Of a stretch of 64,000 nt of DNA, positions 9,142-18,477 are shown piece by piece. The position numbers and the translations under genes were made by a program. Numbering within the stretch: position 1 is the stretch's first letter; each line of letters opens with the position of its first letter. The DNA is from Desulfobacterales bacterium (GTDB lineage Bacteria; Desulfobacterota; Desulfobacteria; Desulfobacterales; Desulfosarcinaceae), in the NCBI GenBank assembly GCA_016218685.1, contig JACRDD010000007.1:62001-126000 (forward strand), in the 5' to 3' direction. The notes below the pieces were generated by a model, which was not told where the DNA came from, made no database searches, and saw only the letters and a program-made list of their open reading frames with translations.

Positions 9142-10404
9142 ATGAAAATTCTGGAGAAACAAAAGGCGGATTTGGACACATCCAAACTGTTTCGCATGCC
9201 GTGGACCAGTTCCGACAATGCTTTTTCATGGCTGGAGATTACCCGTCGGTGCAATTTGAATTGCGATTACTGCTACCAGAAGAATCTGCCCGATAGCGAC
9301 AAGAATTTGCTGCACGTAGAAAGTGATCTTCGAACCCTGGCGCGCTTGCGCAGAGCCGATACCCTCTTTATCTCCGGCGGCGAACCCCTTCTCCATCCCC
9401 AGCTTGAAAGCATCATCAAGATGGTTCGGCCCTACAAGCTTAAACCGGTCCTGGTGACCAACGGCCACGTCCTGTCTCCTGAAATCGTAAGGCGTCTGAA
9501 AAAGGCCGGACTGTTCGGCTTTGTCTTCCATGTTGACCGGGGGCAATCCCGTCCGGGCTGGTGTGGCAAATCCGAAAAGGATTTGAATCGACTGCGCCAG
9601 CAGTATGCGGATATGGCCTGTGCCGAAAATCTGATTTGCGCCTTCAACACAACCATTTTACCGGAAACACTGCATGAGGTCCCGGATATCATTCAGTGGA
9701 CCATCGGCAATATTCACAAGGTTTGCACCAATTCCCTGATCCCGGTAAGGGTTCCTGGTGAAAACGACCCGTGGGATCTTTATGTGGGCACCGCTAAAAT
9801 CGATTACAAAGACACGGTCTTTCCCTCTAAAAAATACAAAAACCCCACCGGCACCCACCTCAGCGCAAAGGACATCTATGCCCAAATTCAAAATGTGATC
9901 CCCAAATTTCAAGGCAATGCCTATTTGGGTGGAACGGAGGTCCCGGAGGCGCCCAAATGGCTCTTTTGCAATATCATCGGTACTGAAAATCGGGTCTTCG
10001 GCACCATGGGACCGCGAGCCATGGAGATCCTCCAGAACGGCCATCACTTCCTGAAAGGCCGCTTTCTTTCCTTCCTGAAGCCAGGCTTCTATTCGCGCTC
10101 AGAACTCCTGCTGCCGCTGGCGCTGTTCGACAAGGAAATTCGGAAGACATTGTTCTCATACCTGGGCGCTTTACTTGCGCATCCGCTTCTTCTTTTTGAG
10201 AAGATGTCCATCCAGAGTATTTTGGTGTTGCAACCGCAGGACGTGCTGCCTTCGGGGAAACAGGATCTTTGCGATGGATGCCCCAATAAAACCGTTCACG
10301 ACGGCCGCCTGGTTTCCATGTGTCGGGTGGAGGAAATCATCAGCTTCGGCGATATGGTCACCTTCAAGCGGAAAGAGACGGCTATCGCGAAAAATCTTGA
10401 TTAA
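9142..10404 (+). CDS. Radical SAM protein with C-terminal cysteine cluster
   Basis: A 420-residue radical SAM enzyme. The cluster motif is CNLNCDYCY near residue 35, followed by the GGEP SAM-binding motif (FISGGEPLLHP). The C-terminal third has hydrophobic segments (LLLPLALFDKEIRKTLFSYL) and ends with a cysteine group CDGCPNKTVHDGRLVSMCR, which probably binds an additional iron-sulfur cluster. A cysteine near residue 275 (KWLFCN) may also take part. The start at 9142 is set by AAAGGAG six bases before it. It heads a rightward group with a DUF1846 gene 97 bp downstream and a glycosyltransferase. The substrate is unknown. Confidence 0.85.
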   Translation: MKILEKQKADLDTSKLFRMPWTSSDNAFSWLEITRRCNLNCDYCYQKNLPDSDKNLLHVESDLRTLARLRRADTLFISGGEPLLHPQLESIIKMVRPYKLKPVLVTNGHVLSPEIVRRLKKAGLFGFVFHVDRGQSRPGWCGKSEKDLNRLRQQYADMACAENLICAFNTTILPETLHEVPDIIQWTIGNIHKVCTNSLIPVRVPGENDPWDLYVGTAKIDYKDTVFPSKKYKNPTGTHLSAKDIYAQIQNVIPKFQGNAYLGGTEVPEAPKWLFCNIIGTENRVFGTMGPRAMEILQNGHHFLKGRFLSFLKPGFYSRSELLLPLALFDKEIRKTLFSYLGALLAHPLLLFEKMSIQSILVLQPQDVLPSGKQDLCDGCPNKTVHDGRLVSMCRVEEIISFGDMVTFKRKETAIAKNLD

Positions 10405-10501
10405 CCCCTTCGCCCTGCTTATAAAATCCGGATGGTTAAGTTTCACTAAATCCCTGGTCCGGATGATCGCACCCGCACCCAGCCCATGCAGAGGAGTTTT
10501 C

Positions 10502-12019
10502 ATGACGTCGGTTTCGGCCTTTGACAACGAAAAATACATCCAGGAACAGACAGCGGAGATCTTGGAAAGAACCAAAAAATTCGACAGCAAGCTCTACCTC
10601 GAGTTCGGCGGCAAGCTGCTGTACGATTTCCATGCCTCCCGGGTCCTGCCCGGTTACGACCCCAATATCAAGATGCGGCTGCTGCAAAATTTGAAACAAA
10701 ACGCCGACATCATTCTGTGCATCTATGCCGGCGATATCGAAAGAAAGAAAATACGGGCCGATTTCGGCATCACCTACGATGCGGAAGCCCTTAAGCTGAT
10801 CGACGACCTGAGGTCCTGGGGCATCGAGGTCCTGGGCGTGGCCATCACGCGCTACAGCGAGCAACCCTCGGCCAAGTTATTCAAAAACCGCCTGGAACGA
10901 AGAAACATCAAGGTCTATACCCATCCATACACCAAAGGCTATCCCACGGACATCGACCTGATCGTCAGCGACGAGGGTTACGGGGCCAACAGTTTTATCG
11001 CATCGGACAAACCCCTGGTGATCGTCACCGGTCCCGGCCCGGGCAGCGGCAAACTGGCCACCTGTCTTTCCCAGGTCTATCACGAACACAAACGAGGGGT
11101 TAAAGCCGGCTACGCCAAGTTCGAGACCTTTCCCATCTGGAATCTGCCCATTAATCACCCGGTGAACATCGCCTACGAGGCGGCCACGGCGGACATCAAG
11201 GACTACAACCTCATCGATCCCTTCCACCTGGAAGCCTACAACAAAAAGGCCGTCAACTATAACCGCGACGTGGAAGTTTTCCCGGTCCTCAGAAGAATTT
11301 TGAAGAAAATCAGCGGGGGCAATTCCCTGTATCAATCTCCTACGGACATGGGGGTGAATCGGGCCGGTTTCGCCATCACCGACGACGCACGAACCCACGA
11401 GGCCGCCAAGCAGGAGATCATCCGCCGCTACTTCCGTTACCGCTGCGAGTATGTCATGGGATTGACCGACAAGGAGACCGTGCAGCGGGTCGAGCTGTTG
11501 ATCAAGGATCTCAACCTGAGCCTCGAATACCGCTCGGTGATCGAGCCCGCCCATCGGGCGGCCGAGAACGCCCAGCAGGGAAACAGAGGAAACGAGGGCA
11601 TTTTCTGCGGCGCGGCCATGGAATTGAAGGATGGGACCATCGTGACCGGCAACAACTCCTCCCTCTTCCATGCCGCTTCCAGCCTGATCCTCAATGCCAT
11701 CAAACATCTGGCGGGCATCCCGCAGCAGATCAAATTGCTGCCCGAGAGCATCACCGAATCGGTCAGCAACTTGAAAACCCACATCCTGAAAGAAAAGACC
11801 CTCAGCCTGGATCTGGTCGAAACCCTGATCGCCCTGAGCATCAGCGCGCCTTCCAACCCCGTGGCCAAGCTGGCCATGGAAAAGTTGACCGAGCTCAGGG
11901 CCTGCGAGGTCCATATGACCCACATGCCCACACCAGGCGACGAGGCCGGGCTGCGGCGCCTGGGCGTGAACCTGACCACCGACCCGAATTTTTCTTCGAA
12001 AGATCTTTTCGTGACCTAA
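10502..12019 (+). CDS. DUF1846 (UPF0371) family protein
   Basis: A 505-residue protein matching the DUF1846 family over its whole length. It has the characteristic N-terminal FDNEKYIQEQT, YLEFGGKLLYDFHASRVLPG, a glycine-rich VTGPGPGSGKLATCLSQVYH loop that looks like a nucleotide-binding site, and ITDDARTHEAAKQEIIRRYF. Structures exist for the family but no established reaction is known to me. The start at 10502 follows GAGGAG; the reading frame stays open further left but only over the 3' end of the radical SAM gene. It lies between the radical SAM and glycosyltransferase genes in the same orientation. Confidence 0.9.
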   Translation: MTSVSAFDNEKYIQEQTAEILERTKKFDSKLYLEFGGKLLYDFHASRVLPGYDPNIKMRLLQNLKQNADIILCIYAGDIERKKIRADFGITYDAEALKLIDDLRSWGIEVLGVAITRYSEQPSAKLFKNRLERRNIKVYTHPYTKGYPTDIDLIVSDEGYGANSFIASDKPLVIVTGPGPGSGKLATCLSQVYHEHKRGVKAGYAKFETFPIWNLPINHPVNIAYEAATADIKDYNLIDPFHLEAYNKKAVNYNRDVEVFPVLRRILKKISGGNSLYQSPTDMGVNRAGFAITDDARTHEAAKQEIIRRYFRYRCEYVMGLTDKETVQRVELLIKDLNLSLEYRSVIEPAHRAAENAQQGNRGNEGIFCGAAMELKDGTIVTGNNSSLFHAASSLILNAIKHLAGIPQQIKLLPESITESVSNLKTHILKEKTLSLDLVETLIALSISAPSNPVAKLAMEKLTELRACEVHMTHMPTPGDEAGLRRLGVNLTTDPNFSSKDLFVT

Positions 12020-12066
12020 ACATACCAAGGAACACTGCTTTTACGACCGAGGACAAGCAATAGAAC

Positions 12067-12786
12067 ATGCGGCCGCTGGTCTCCTGCATCATGCCCACCT
12101 ATAACCGCCGGCGGTTCGTGCCCCAGGCGATTCAGTATTTCCTGCGGCAGGATTATGAAACCAGGGAGTTGATCATCATCGACGATGGGACCGATCCGGT
12201 AAGCGATTTATGCGCCGTCGACAAACGTATCCGGTATGTCCGGCTGGAAGAGAAGTGGACGGTGGGCGCCAAGCGCAACCGGGCTTGCGAGCTGGCCAGA
12301 GGCGACATCTTCGTCCATTGGGATGACGATGACTGGATGGCGGATGGGCGCTTGAGCTATCAAGTCGGAGAGCTTGGGCAGGCGGATATCTGCGGGCTGA
12401 ACCGGGTACTGTTCTTCGATCCGGTCGCCGGCGCCGCATGGGAGTATATCTTTCCGGGAACGCTCAAGCCCTGGGTGCATGGCGCGACGCTCTGCTATAC
12501 GAAATCCTTCTGGGAAGCAAATCCTTTTCCCAATATCGATGTCGGCGAAGATCTACGCTTCATCTGGAACGATCCGGCGGCGAAAATCGTCCCCCTCGCC
12601 AATCGAGAATTCATTATCGGGCTGATTCACCCGGGCAATGCCAGCCCCAAAAGGACCGATGACGATTGCTGGTTCAAGCTTTCCTTGTCGCGGATCAAGG
12701 CGCTGATCGGGAAGGATTGGGAGTTTTATGCTGATCCGCCGGCCTCAGGCCACGGCGGTTCAAGCCATGGCCCGGCGGCGGGATAG
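12067..12786 (+). CDS. Family 2 glycosyltransferase
   Basis: A 239-residue GT-A fold transferase. Motifs in order are VSCIMPTYNRRRFVPQAI, the nucleotide-sugar aspartates (LIIIDDGTD), KRNRACELARGDIFVHWDDDDW with the metal-binding DxD, and DVGEDLRFIW, the likely catalytic acidic residue. It has no membrane segment, so it is cytoplasmic or peripheral. The start at 12067 follows GAGGAC. It is the last gene of the radical SAM/DUF1846 group, 47 bp after the latter. Acceptor and donor are not identifiable. Confidence 0.9.
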   Translation: MRPLVSCIMPTYNRRRFVPQAIQYFLRQDYETRELIIIDDGTDPVSDLCAVDKRIRYVRLEEKWTVGAKRNRACELARGDIFVHWDDDDWMADGRLSYQVGELGQADICGLNRVLFFDPVAGAAWEYIFPGTLKPWVHGATLCYTKSFWEANPFPNIDVGEDLRFIWNDPAAKIVPLANREFIIGLIHPGNASPKRTDDDCWFKLSLSRIKALIGKDWEFYADPPASGHGGSSHGPAAG

Positions 12787-12800
12787 CGCTTGCTCGACGA

Positions 12801-13148
12801 TTACTTTTTAACCGGCTCGCTTTTCGTCTCTACTTTGTAGCCCACCTTGCCTTGGGATGACTGCACATCTTTTTGGGTCGATTCCACCTTCATCTGGTCC
12901 GATTTAAACTTGCCCTGGACCGACTCAATCTTGCCCTGGTTCGACATCTTGGTCTGGTCGGAGAGTTTCGTCTGCGCCGAGGAGACGTTGTCCTTGTCCT
13001 GGCGCGAGTAGCCCGGGGGGCTGCTCGCTCTCGTATCATCGGCAAGCACATCGCCCACCGGCACGCCCAGGGATACGCCCAGGGATGCCGCCATGGTGGC
13101 AATCGCCAACTTCTTCTTCAAATCCTGTTTCCGCGATTTGGATTCCAT
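12801..13148 (-). CDS. Exported small protein with Q-x-K-hydrophobic-x-S repeats
   Basis: A 115-residue protein of unknown function. The N-terminus is positively charged (MESKSRKQDLKKKLAIATMA) and followed by a weak hydrophobic stretch ending near VLADDT, which looks like a signal peptide. From about residue 58 it contains six or seven tandem units of six to seven residues beginning with Q (QTKLSD, QTKMSN, QGKIESV, QGKFKSD, QMKVEST and so on). The regular spacing suggests an extended, beta-helical or coiled fold. The ribosome site is CAGGAG. It is convergent with the glycosyltransferase gene and directly downstream of the YkgJ gene. Confidence 0.75.
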   Translation of the reverse strand: MESKSRKQDLKKKLAIATMAASLGVSLGVPVGDVLADDTRASSPPGYSRQDKDNVSSAQTKLSDQTKMSNQGKIESVQGKFKSDQMKVESTQKDVQSSQGKVGYKVETKSEPVKK

Positions 13149-13166
13149 ATTGATCTCCTGTTGAAG

Positions 13167-13850
13167 TTATGCCGCCCAGGCCCGGACGGCTTTGATGTGC
13201 AGGGTCATTTTGGCCTCGATATCCGCAGGAACGGGCAAGCCGGACTGAGCGCAATAATCGCTCAAGGCCCGATCCATGTCAATCCAGGATAAGTCATGTC
13301 CGCCTTCCGGGCGTTCGGTCACGGTCCGAACCGTTTCAAGCACGTTTTCGGATTGGGCCGGTTCCAGTTCCTGATCCTGCAGGGCCTCCAGCAACCGGCG
13401 GAGCAAATCGAGGTAAAGGTCGGCCGCGTGCATGAACGGGCCGGCGCCTTGCTCGGTAAGGTACCGTTCGATGGTGCCGTTTTCGTGAAAAATCCCCTGG
13501 CAGCCTGACTCGCACTCCATTTGGTTGAAGTGCTCCACGCCTAAAAAGTGGACATGCCGCCCCAACGGATAGAGCCGGCATACCAGCGGCCGGTCCGGGT
13601 GCACCGAGCACCCCTGGGCATCCAGAAAGCCGCAGGTGCCGTCCTCCTGAAAGCGCAGCACGGTGCCGCCGTTGGTCGTATGGCGGGCGATGAAGTCGGT
13701 GGTTGAAAGGCCTCGATTGCGGGCCAAGCGGGCGATTTCATAGGGATTGAGCTGGATCTTCTTGAAACGGCAACAGCCCAGGCAGCGGTTGCAGGTATAA
13801 CCGAAGATCGAGTTGCGTTTCAAATCGGTTTTACGCACAGGAATGGTCAT
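13167..13850 (-). CDS. YkgJ-family cysteine cluster protein
   Basis: A 227-residue protein of the YkgJ/zinc- or iron-chelating domain family. Cysteines occur as CNRCLGCC near residue 20, CGF and CSVHPDRPLVCRLYP in the middle, and CESGC near residue 110. This is the usual arrangement thought to bind an Fe-S cluster or zinc. The C-terminal 80 residues are helical. Its ATG overlaps the stop codon of the 1060-residue exported protein by one base, so the two are translationally coupled. This suggests a functional link such as modification or assembly of that protein. Confidence 0.85.
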   Translation of the reverse strand: MTIPVRKTDLKRNSIFGYTCNRCLGCCRFKKIQLNPYEIARLARNRGLSTTDFIARHTTNGGTVLRFQEDGTCGFLDAQGCSVHPDRPLVCRLYPLGRHVHFLGVEHFNQMECESGCQGIFHENGTIERYLTEQGAGPFMHAADLYLDLLRRLLEALQDQELEPAQSENVLETVRTVTERPEGGHDLSWIDMDRALSDYCAQSGLPVPADIEAKMTLHIKAVRAWAA

Positions 13851-16800
13851 CACTCTTTCTCGTTTTCTTTATTGAAGGTCCCCGGCCATTCGCGTTTCTG
13901 CTTGAACAGATCGTCGGTGGGAATCTGGTCGGCCAGATCTTTGCCCACGGCCTTTTCCTTGGCCTCGTTGATGAAATCGCCCGGGCCTTCGAGGGTCTGC
14001 TCCACCGCGCCCGAAAGCTTGCAGCCGTGTTTGGTGGAGGCCTCGAAGGCGACGTTGCCTGCGCCGCCGTAGTCGTTCTTGAAGTCGCGGCTGATGCCGG
14101 CGGAAAAGTCGGAGTCCTGCACGCCGTTGGGGCCGAAGGTCATTTCGCCGCCCACCGAAAGCGAGGTTCCGCCCTTGCCCGAGACCGTAACCCCGGTGCC
14201 GGCGGTGACCGAGTAGTCCTTGACCACCCCCTGGCCGTCGGTGGTCACCGACGAGCTCAGATTAAAGTAGGCCCCGGCCTTGACCCCGCCCTGCTCGGCC
14301 CCCAGGGTGACCTTGATGCCCTGGCCATAGGTGGCGGCCCCGGTGAACTCGCTGATTGATTGAGATGCAAATAGTTCGGGCGCGCCGGGTACCGGCAGCT
14401 TGAGATTGAAGTTGACCACCGTGCGCGCTGGGGACATGCGGCCCTTGAAGAAGAAGTAGTCGAAGTCGAAACCGTAGCCGTCGATCTTCTTGAAGAGCGG
14501 CGTCGATTCCGGAATTTCGCCCGAATCGAAGGCCAGCTTGGCGGCCTTGTTGCGCTCGATGCGCGCGTTTTCCTCATCCTTGCGCGCTTCGGCTTCCTCT
14601 TCTTTCTGGCGCAACAGCGCTTCGAGGTCGCAGCCGCAATCCCATTCATCATGGTAGGTGAACGAACCGTGGGCCGCGCCGACCATGTTCAGGGCGTAGA
14701 CCAACTCAGAATAGATGGCCTGGCGCAACTCGCTGTCTTTCTGGGTGCGCACTTCCGGATCGCTGATCAGGGCCACGTGGCGGAAGACATCGTAGTAGTA
14801 AGCTTCGGCATTGGGCGCAATTTTTTGCATGTAGGCCACGGTGGCGACGTTGGTGGCCGATCCGAAGGCGGTAGTGGCCGCGTTGTTGCAGGCGTTGAAG
14901 TAGGTGAGATGGATGCTGTGCGCCGCCAGTCGACACTCGGCGCTCCCCCGCATCTTGTTGGCCTCGCATTTCTGCTCGAGCTGCTCCAGATCCTGGCGCT
15001 GAATTTCGCCCGCCTGGACGACCTTTTCGCCGTAGCGCTGGCTGAGCTCGCGCACCGCCTCATGCACCCGCTTGTTTACCGAGCGCAGATAGCCGCGGTA
15101 AAGGTTGCTCTTGCGGTTGTGCACGGCGAAGTTGTGTTTCTGGATGATGACGTTCATGGGGTCGGCCCAGGTCTGGGGCTCAATCCGCAGGATATTGACA
15201 AAGGGGTCCACCTGGGAGACCAGCTCGGTGAGCGGTGCGGTGTTGCCCAGGGCCAGTTCCTGCTGGCCCACCTGCGCCTGTTGCTTCCACTTGCCGAGGT
15301 TTTTCATGAGTTCGGACTTGTCCACCTTCACCTTGGGCCGCTGCTTGCCGGCTTTGTACTTCTCCGGGTGCTTGGCCACGTCGTCCAGGTCTACGCCGGG
15401 ATCGACCTTGAGCCCCAGGCGCTCGAGCATCTTGAGCTGCTGGTTGCCCAGACCGGCGAAGTTGGACATGGAGTAGCGCTGGAGCATCTCCATGAAATCC
15501 TTCATGGCGCTCTGACCCTGGGGCCCGTTGATGGCCTTGACCGACGCGTACTGGGTCAGTTTCTTGATCGGCGGGGCCTTGAAGCTGCCTTCCACCGGCA
15601 GGTGCTCGACGAAGTAGCGCATCTTGTTGCGCTCGCTCTGGTCGATCTGGGCCATGAAGTCGGCCGAGGTGGCGATGGGCGCCGCGGCCACGACCTGAAT
15701 GTTCTTTTCGAAAACCTCGTCGGGCGCGTCGATGGGCACCTCTTCGCTTTTCTCCAGGACCTTGGAGGCCTTCTTGGCCACCATGAGGGTGGAGGGCCGG
15801 TCCAGGTTTTCGTCTTCCAGGACGGCCTGGGCCTTGTCCGGCTGGCCGGCGGCGAAGAAATAGGCGGCCATGCCCAGGGCCGCGTCCCAGGAAAAGGGGC
15901 TCTGCTTGCGCGCGGCCTGGAACAGCGAGCGGGCCTCGTCCAGCCGGTCCATATCGATGTAGAGGTGGCCCAGGTTGATCAGGGCCGTCAGGCTCTCATC
16001 GGTCCAGGCCTCCGCTTTCATGGAAACCGCCAGGGCGTAAAGGTAGCCGGTTTCGGCGTCCGCGCGGAAAGGGGCCATTTCCTTGGCCTGATGCTTTTCC
16101 GGATTGAGCCGTTCGCCTGCGGTGAGCACGGCCGCGGCAAAGTTATTGGCCGCGGCCGTGCTCTTGGGGTCGAGCGAGAACACGGCGGCGGCGAAGGCGA
16201 TATTGAAGTGCGGCGTATTGAAGTAATTGGTGGTCGTAGAGACCGAAAACGAGTACCGCTTGGCTTTGGCGGCGTCCGGGGATTGCCCGTCGAAGCGCAA
16301 GGTCCAGTCCACGGCCCGGGTATAGGCCGACAACTCCTCCGGCCGGAAGGCCTTGCGCGCGGCGGCATTGCGGGCAGCGGCCAGCTTGAGGATCTCGCTC
16401 TGCGAGGGGGCCTCCTCGTGCTTGGGAAGCACATACGGCAGGCGCTCTAGCTCGGCGTTGACCGCCGCCAGGGCCGCGGCCTTCTGTTCCGGCGTGCGGC
16501 CCGAATCGGTGGGCGAGAGCCCTTCCCCACTCGATGGCGCGGGCGTATAGGTCGGCTCCTGGACCGGTGCCATCATGAGCATCTGGTTGCCGATGCCCGT
16601 TCCGGCCGCGCCTGCCGCTCCATCGGCGCCCGCCCCGCCGCCACCGGGCCCGGGCATGTTGCCGGGCAAAAATTGCTTGGCCTGGGCCTCCCATTGTCGC
16701 TGGTGTTCCGCGGTGGCGGCCTCGCGTTCCTGAATGGACTGCTTCAGTTCCGCTTCGTTCAGCGGCATGCCGATGCACTTGGCGAACTGCTTGGTGAGGT

Positions 16801-17032
16801 TGTCGTTTTGCTGGGTCAGCGGCTTGAGTTTGGCGGCAAACGCTTCGGCTTCTTCCTTTGAACCAATTTTGGGCAGCCCCTTTTCATCCAGGTACGACTC
16901 GCTGATCTGCTGGATTTGCAGGTTGACCTCTTCGATTTGCTTGCCGATGGCGTTGCAATCCTGGCCGCTCCAACCCTCGATGGGAAGCAAAATCAACAGC
17001 AACAGCAGATAAACGGGCGGCAGTTTTTTCAT
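13850..17032 (-). CDS. Large exported protein: coiled coil, TPR region, Gly-rich beta C-terminus
   Basis: A 1060-residue protein without a recognised family name. Residues 1-23 are a Sec signal peptide. Residues 25-120 are charged, coiled-coil forming. A Gly/Ala linker lies at about 128-150. Residues 280-450 contain TPR-like helical repeats (ALINLGHLYIDMDRLDEARSL, ALGMAAYFFAAGQPDKAQ). A long helical middle follows, including a CGCDLEALL cysteine pair and a charged helix. From about 900 the sequence is Gly/Thr/Ser-rich with alternating hydrophobics, as in beta sheets or porin-like strands. It is likely periplasmic or outer-membrane associated. It is coupled to the YkgJ gene. Confidence 0.8.
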   Translation of the reverse strand: MKKLPPVYLLLLLILLPIEGWSGQDCNAIGKQIEEVNLQIQQISESYLDEKGLPKIGSKEEAEAFAAKLKPLTQQNDNLTKQFAKCIGMPLNEAELKQSIQEREAATAEHQRQWEAQAKQFLPGNMPGPGGGGAGADGAAGAAGTGIGNQMLMMAPVQEPTYTPAPSSGEGLSPTDSGRTPEQKAAALAAVNAELERLPYVLPKHEEAPSQSEILKLAAARNAAARKAFRPEELSAYTRAVDWTLRFDGQSPDAAKAKRYSFSVSTTTNYFNTPHFNIAFAAAVFSLDPKSTAAANNFAAAVLTAGERLNPEKHQAKEMAPFRADAETGYLYALAVSMKAEAWTDESLTALINLGHLYIDMDRLDEARSLFQAARKQSPFSWDAALGMAAYFFAAGQPDKAQAVLEDENLDRPSTLMVAKKASKVLEKSEEVPIDAPDEVFEKNIQVVAAAPIATSADFMAQIDQSERNKMRYFVEHLPVEGSFKAPPIKKLTQYASVKAINGPQGQSAMKDFMEMLQRYSMSNFAGLGNQQLKMLERLGLKVDPGVDLDDVAKHPEKYKAGKQRPKVKVDKSELMKNLGKWKQQAQVGQQELALGNTAPLTELVSQVDPFVNILRIEPQTWADPMNVIIQKHNFAVHNRKSNLYRGYLRSVNKRVHEAVRELSQRYGEKVVQAGEIQRQDLEQLEQKCEANKMRGSAECRLAAHSIHLTYFNACNNAATTAFGSATNVATVAYMQKIAPNAEAYYYDVFRHVALISDPEVRTQKDSELRQAIYSELVYALNMVGAAHGSFTYHDEWDCGCDLEALLRQKEEEAEARKDEENARIERNKAAKLAFDSGEIPESTPLFKKIDGYGFDFDYFFFKGRMSPARTVVNFNLKLPVPGAPELFASQSISEFTGAATYGQGIKVTLGAEQGGVKAGAYFNLSSSVTTDGQGVVKDYSVTAGTGVTVSGKGGTSLSVGGEMTFGPNGVQDSDFSAGISRDFKNDYGGAGNVAFEASTKHGCKLSGAVEQTLEGPGDFINEAKEKAVGKDLADQIPTDDLFKQKREWPGTFNKENEKE

Positions 17033-17081
17033 GTCATAACCAACCTTGGAAGTAGATATTCAACTTAAAATGACGGCCAAA

Positions 17082-17711
17082 TCATTTCCTAATCAGCGGA
17101 TTAGGGATAGTTTTGCGCAGGTCCGGCTGGGTTCGGAGAAAATTTATTTTGGCCGGGCGAACGGCCATGGCTGAAAAGTCGTTAGCGGTGCCCATTTCGT
17201 CCAGGCGACCGTTGGAAAAACGAAAATACCAGGCCATGTTTGTATGGGCAGCGCTCTGCGTATTGGTCCAGTAGTATTCTGGGCGCAAATTCTTAAATGG
17301 GGTCGTATCGCCCAAATTCGAATTCCCGGTTGTCTTTTTCAACGACGCATAGAACAGGTGCCCCATCTCGTCCTTGATTTGATTGTATCCATATTCAGGA
17401 TTACTACCGGCGCTTGGCAGCCGCCACCCTTTGGTCAAGTCTTCGCTCGTTGTATAGCCGGGGAAAAGCTTTATGATCAAGCTCGCGCCCAACTGGGAGG
17501 CCCAATTGACCTTATCTTGCCAGTGGCCTCTCAACCCGCCTGAATAGTCCAGCCACACCAGCCCCCCATCGACGCTGTTATCTTCATAGATCAGGTTGTA
17601 TTCGCCCCCGGCATAGGTGGCGGTACCAATAAGGGTTAAGGTTGCATTTGCTGCGGCTGTACAAACCATGACCACGACTAAAGTCGACAATAGCACACCG
17701 GCTATTTTCAT
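17082..17711 (-). CDS. Exported DUF1566/Lcl-type domain protein
   Basis: A 209-residue protein with a signal peptide (MKIAGVLLSTLVVVMVCTAA, cleavage near ANA). It has the fold signature of DUF1566 (Lcl C-terminal) domains: LVWLDYSGG, WRLPSAGSNPEYGYNQ, YYWTNTQ and AMAVRP. These domains are common in secreted proteins of delta-type proteobacteria and are related to C-type-lectin or formylglycine-enzyme folds; their role is unknown. The start at 17711 follows GGAGATACAC. An upstream in-frame ATG at 17783 lacks a site. Confidence 0.82.
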   Translation of the reverse strand: MKIAGVLLSTLVVVMVCTAAANATLTLIGTATYAGGEYNLIYEDNSVDGGLVWLDYSGGLRGHWQDKVNWASQLGASLIIKLFPGYTTSEDLTKGWRLPSAGSNPEYGYNQIKDEMGHLFYASLKKTTGNSNLGDTTPFKNLRPEYYWTNTQSAAHTNMAWYFRFSNGRLDEMGTANDFSAMAVRPAKINFLRTQPDLRKTIPNPLIRK

Positions 17712-17964
17712 CTTACGTGTATCTCCTATCGATTTTAATTTACATTGGCGCTGACTATAAATCGACCTTCCTCCATGAGTCAAAAGAATTGCACTTCCAT
17801 CGATCGAAACCCCGATTGGGAACTTGGGACCGTTCCTCTTAATTTCATTAGTATTTCGAAGGGATTGGCTTTAGCGCGAGCGAATGAACGATCCCCGGCA
17901 CCGGCGGATCGAGACGAGCCGGCGGCTGAAGCGTGGGCCAATATGGAGCAAAGCTCAGCGGGTA

Positions 17965-18285
17965 TTAGGCGCCGGTGCGCCCTGGAGAGACTTGAGAAAT
18001 TCGGGCCGTCAGTGCGCCCATCTGCGTCTGCCAGGCACCTGAGTTCTTCTGATATCGAGCCGTGCTCTCGGCATCGTTTTGGGCCGGGGGCGTCTGCTTG
18101 GCCGACAACAACGCTTGCAGGTCCTCCTGAAGCTGTTGCCGCTCTTTTTGGGCTTGTCGCAGCTCCTGCTGGATCTGCTGGATCTGCTCCGTGAGGGCTT
18201 GGGTTTGTTGCTGCACACTCTCCGTGTGGCTCGGCTGGACGGTAGCAGGTTGCTGCTGTCCGCCGACCTGGAGGGTGGCTGCCAA
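17965..18285 (-). CDS. Small glutamine-rich coiled-coil protein (uncertain)
   Basis: An open frame of 106 codons. The middle (SVQQQTQALTEQIQQIQQEL and on) is a strong coiled coil of about 60 residues. There is no ATG; the only candidate is a TTG at 18285, right after AAGGA and an in-frame stop, which is poor spacing. The amino acid composition is natural rather than random. It could instead be the remnant of a longer gene that lost its start. No family was recognised. Confidence 0.45.
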   Translation of the reverse strand: MAATLQVGGQQQPATVQPSHTESVQQQTQALTEQIQQIQQELRQAQKERQQLQEDLQALLSAKQTPPAQNDAESTARYQKNSGAWQTQMGALTARISQVSPGRTGA

Positions 18286-18477
18286 TCCTTATCTTTTTAG
18301 GCCCAGCTTATTCCGGCTGGGGTGTCAGTCTTCCGTATTCCAGGAGGAACGACATCGACTGCGACCAAAATTCTTCTTGTGCAAGCCCAAGACCTCTTTT
18401 AATATCCACATGATTTCTCCTGGCAATTTGGCAGGGGAAGGGTCATTTCGATAACCGCGCCTGCAAAGGAGTTTTGT

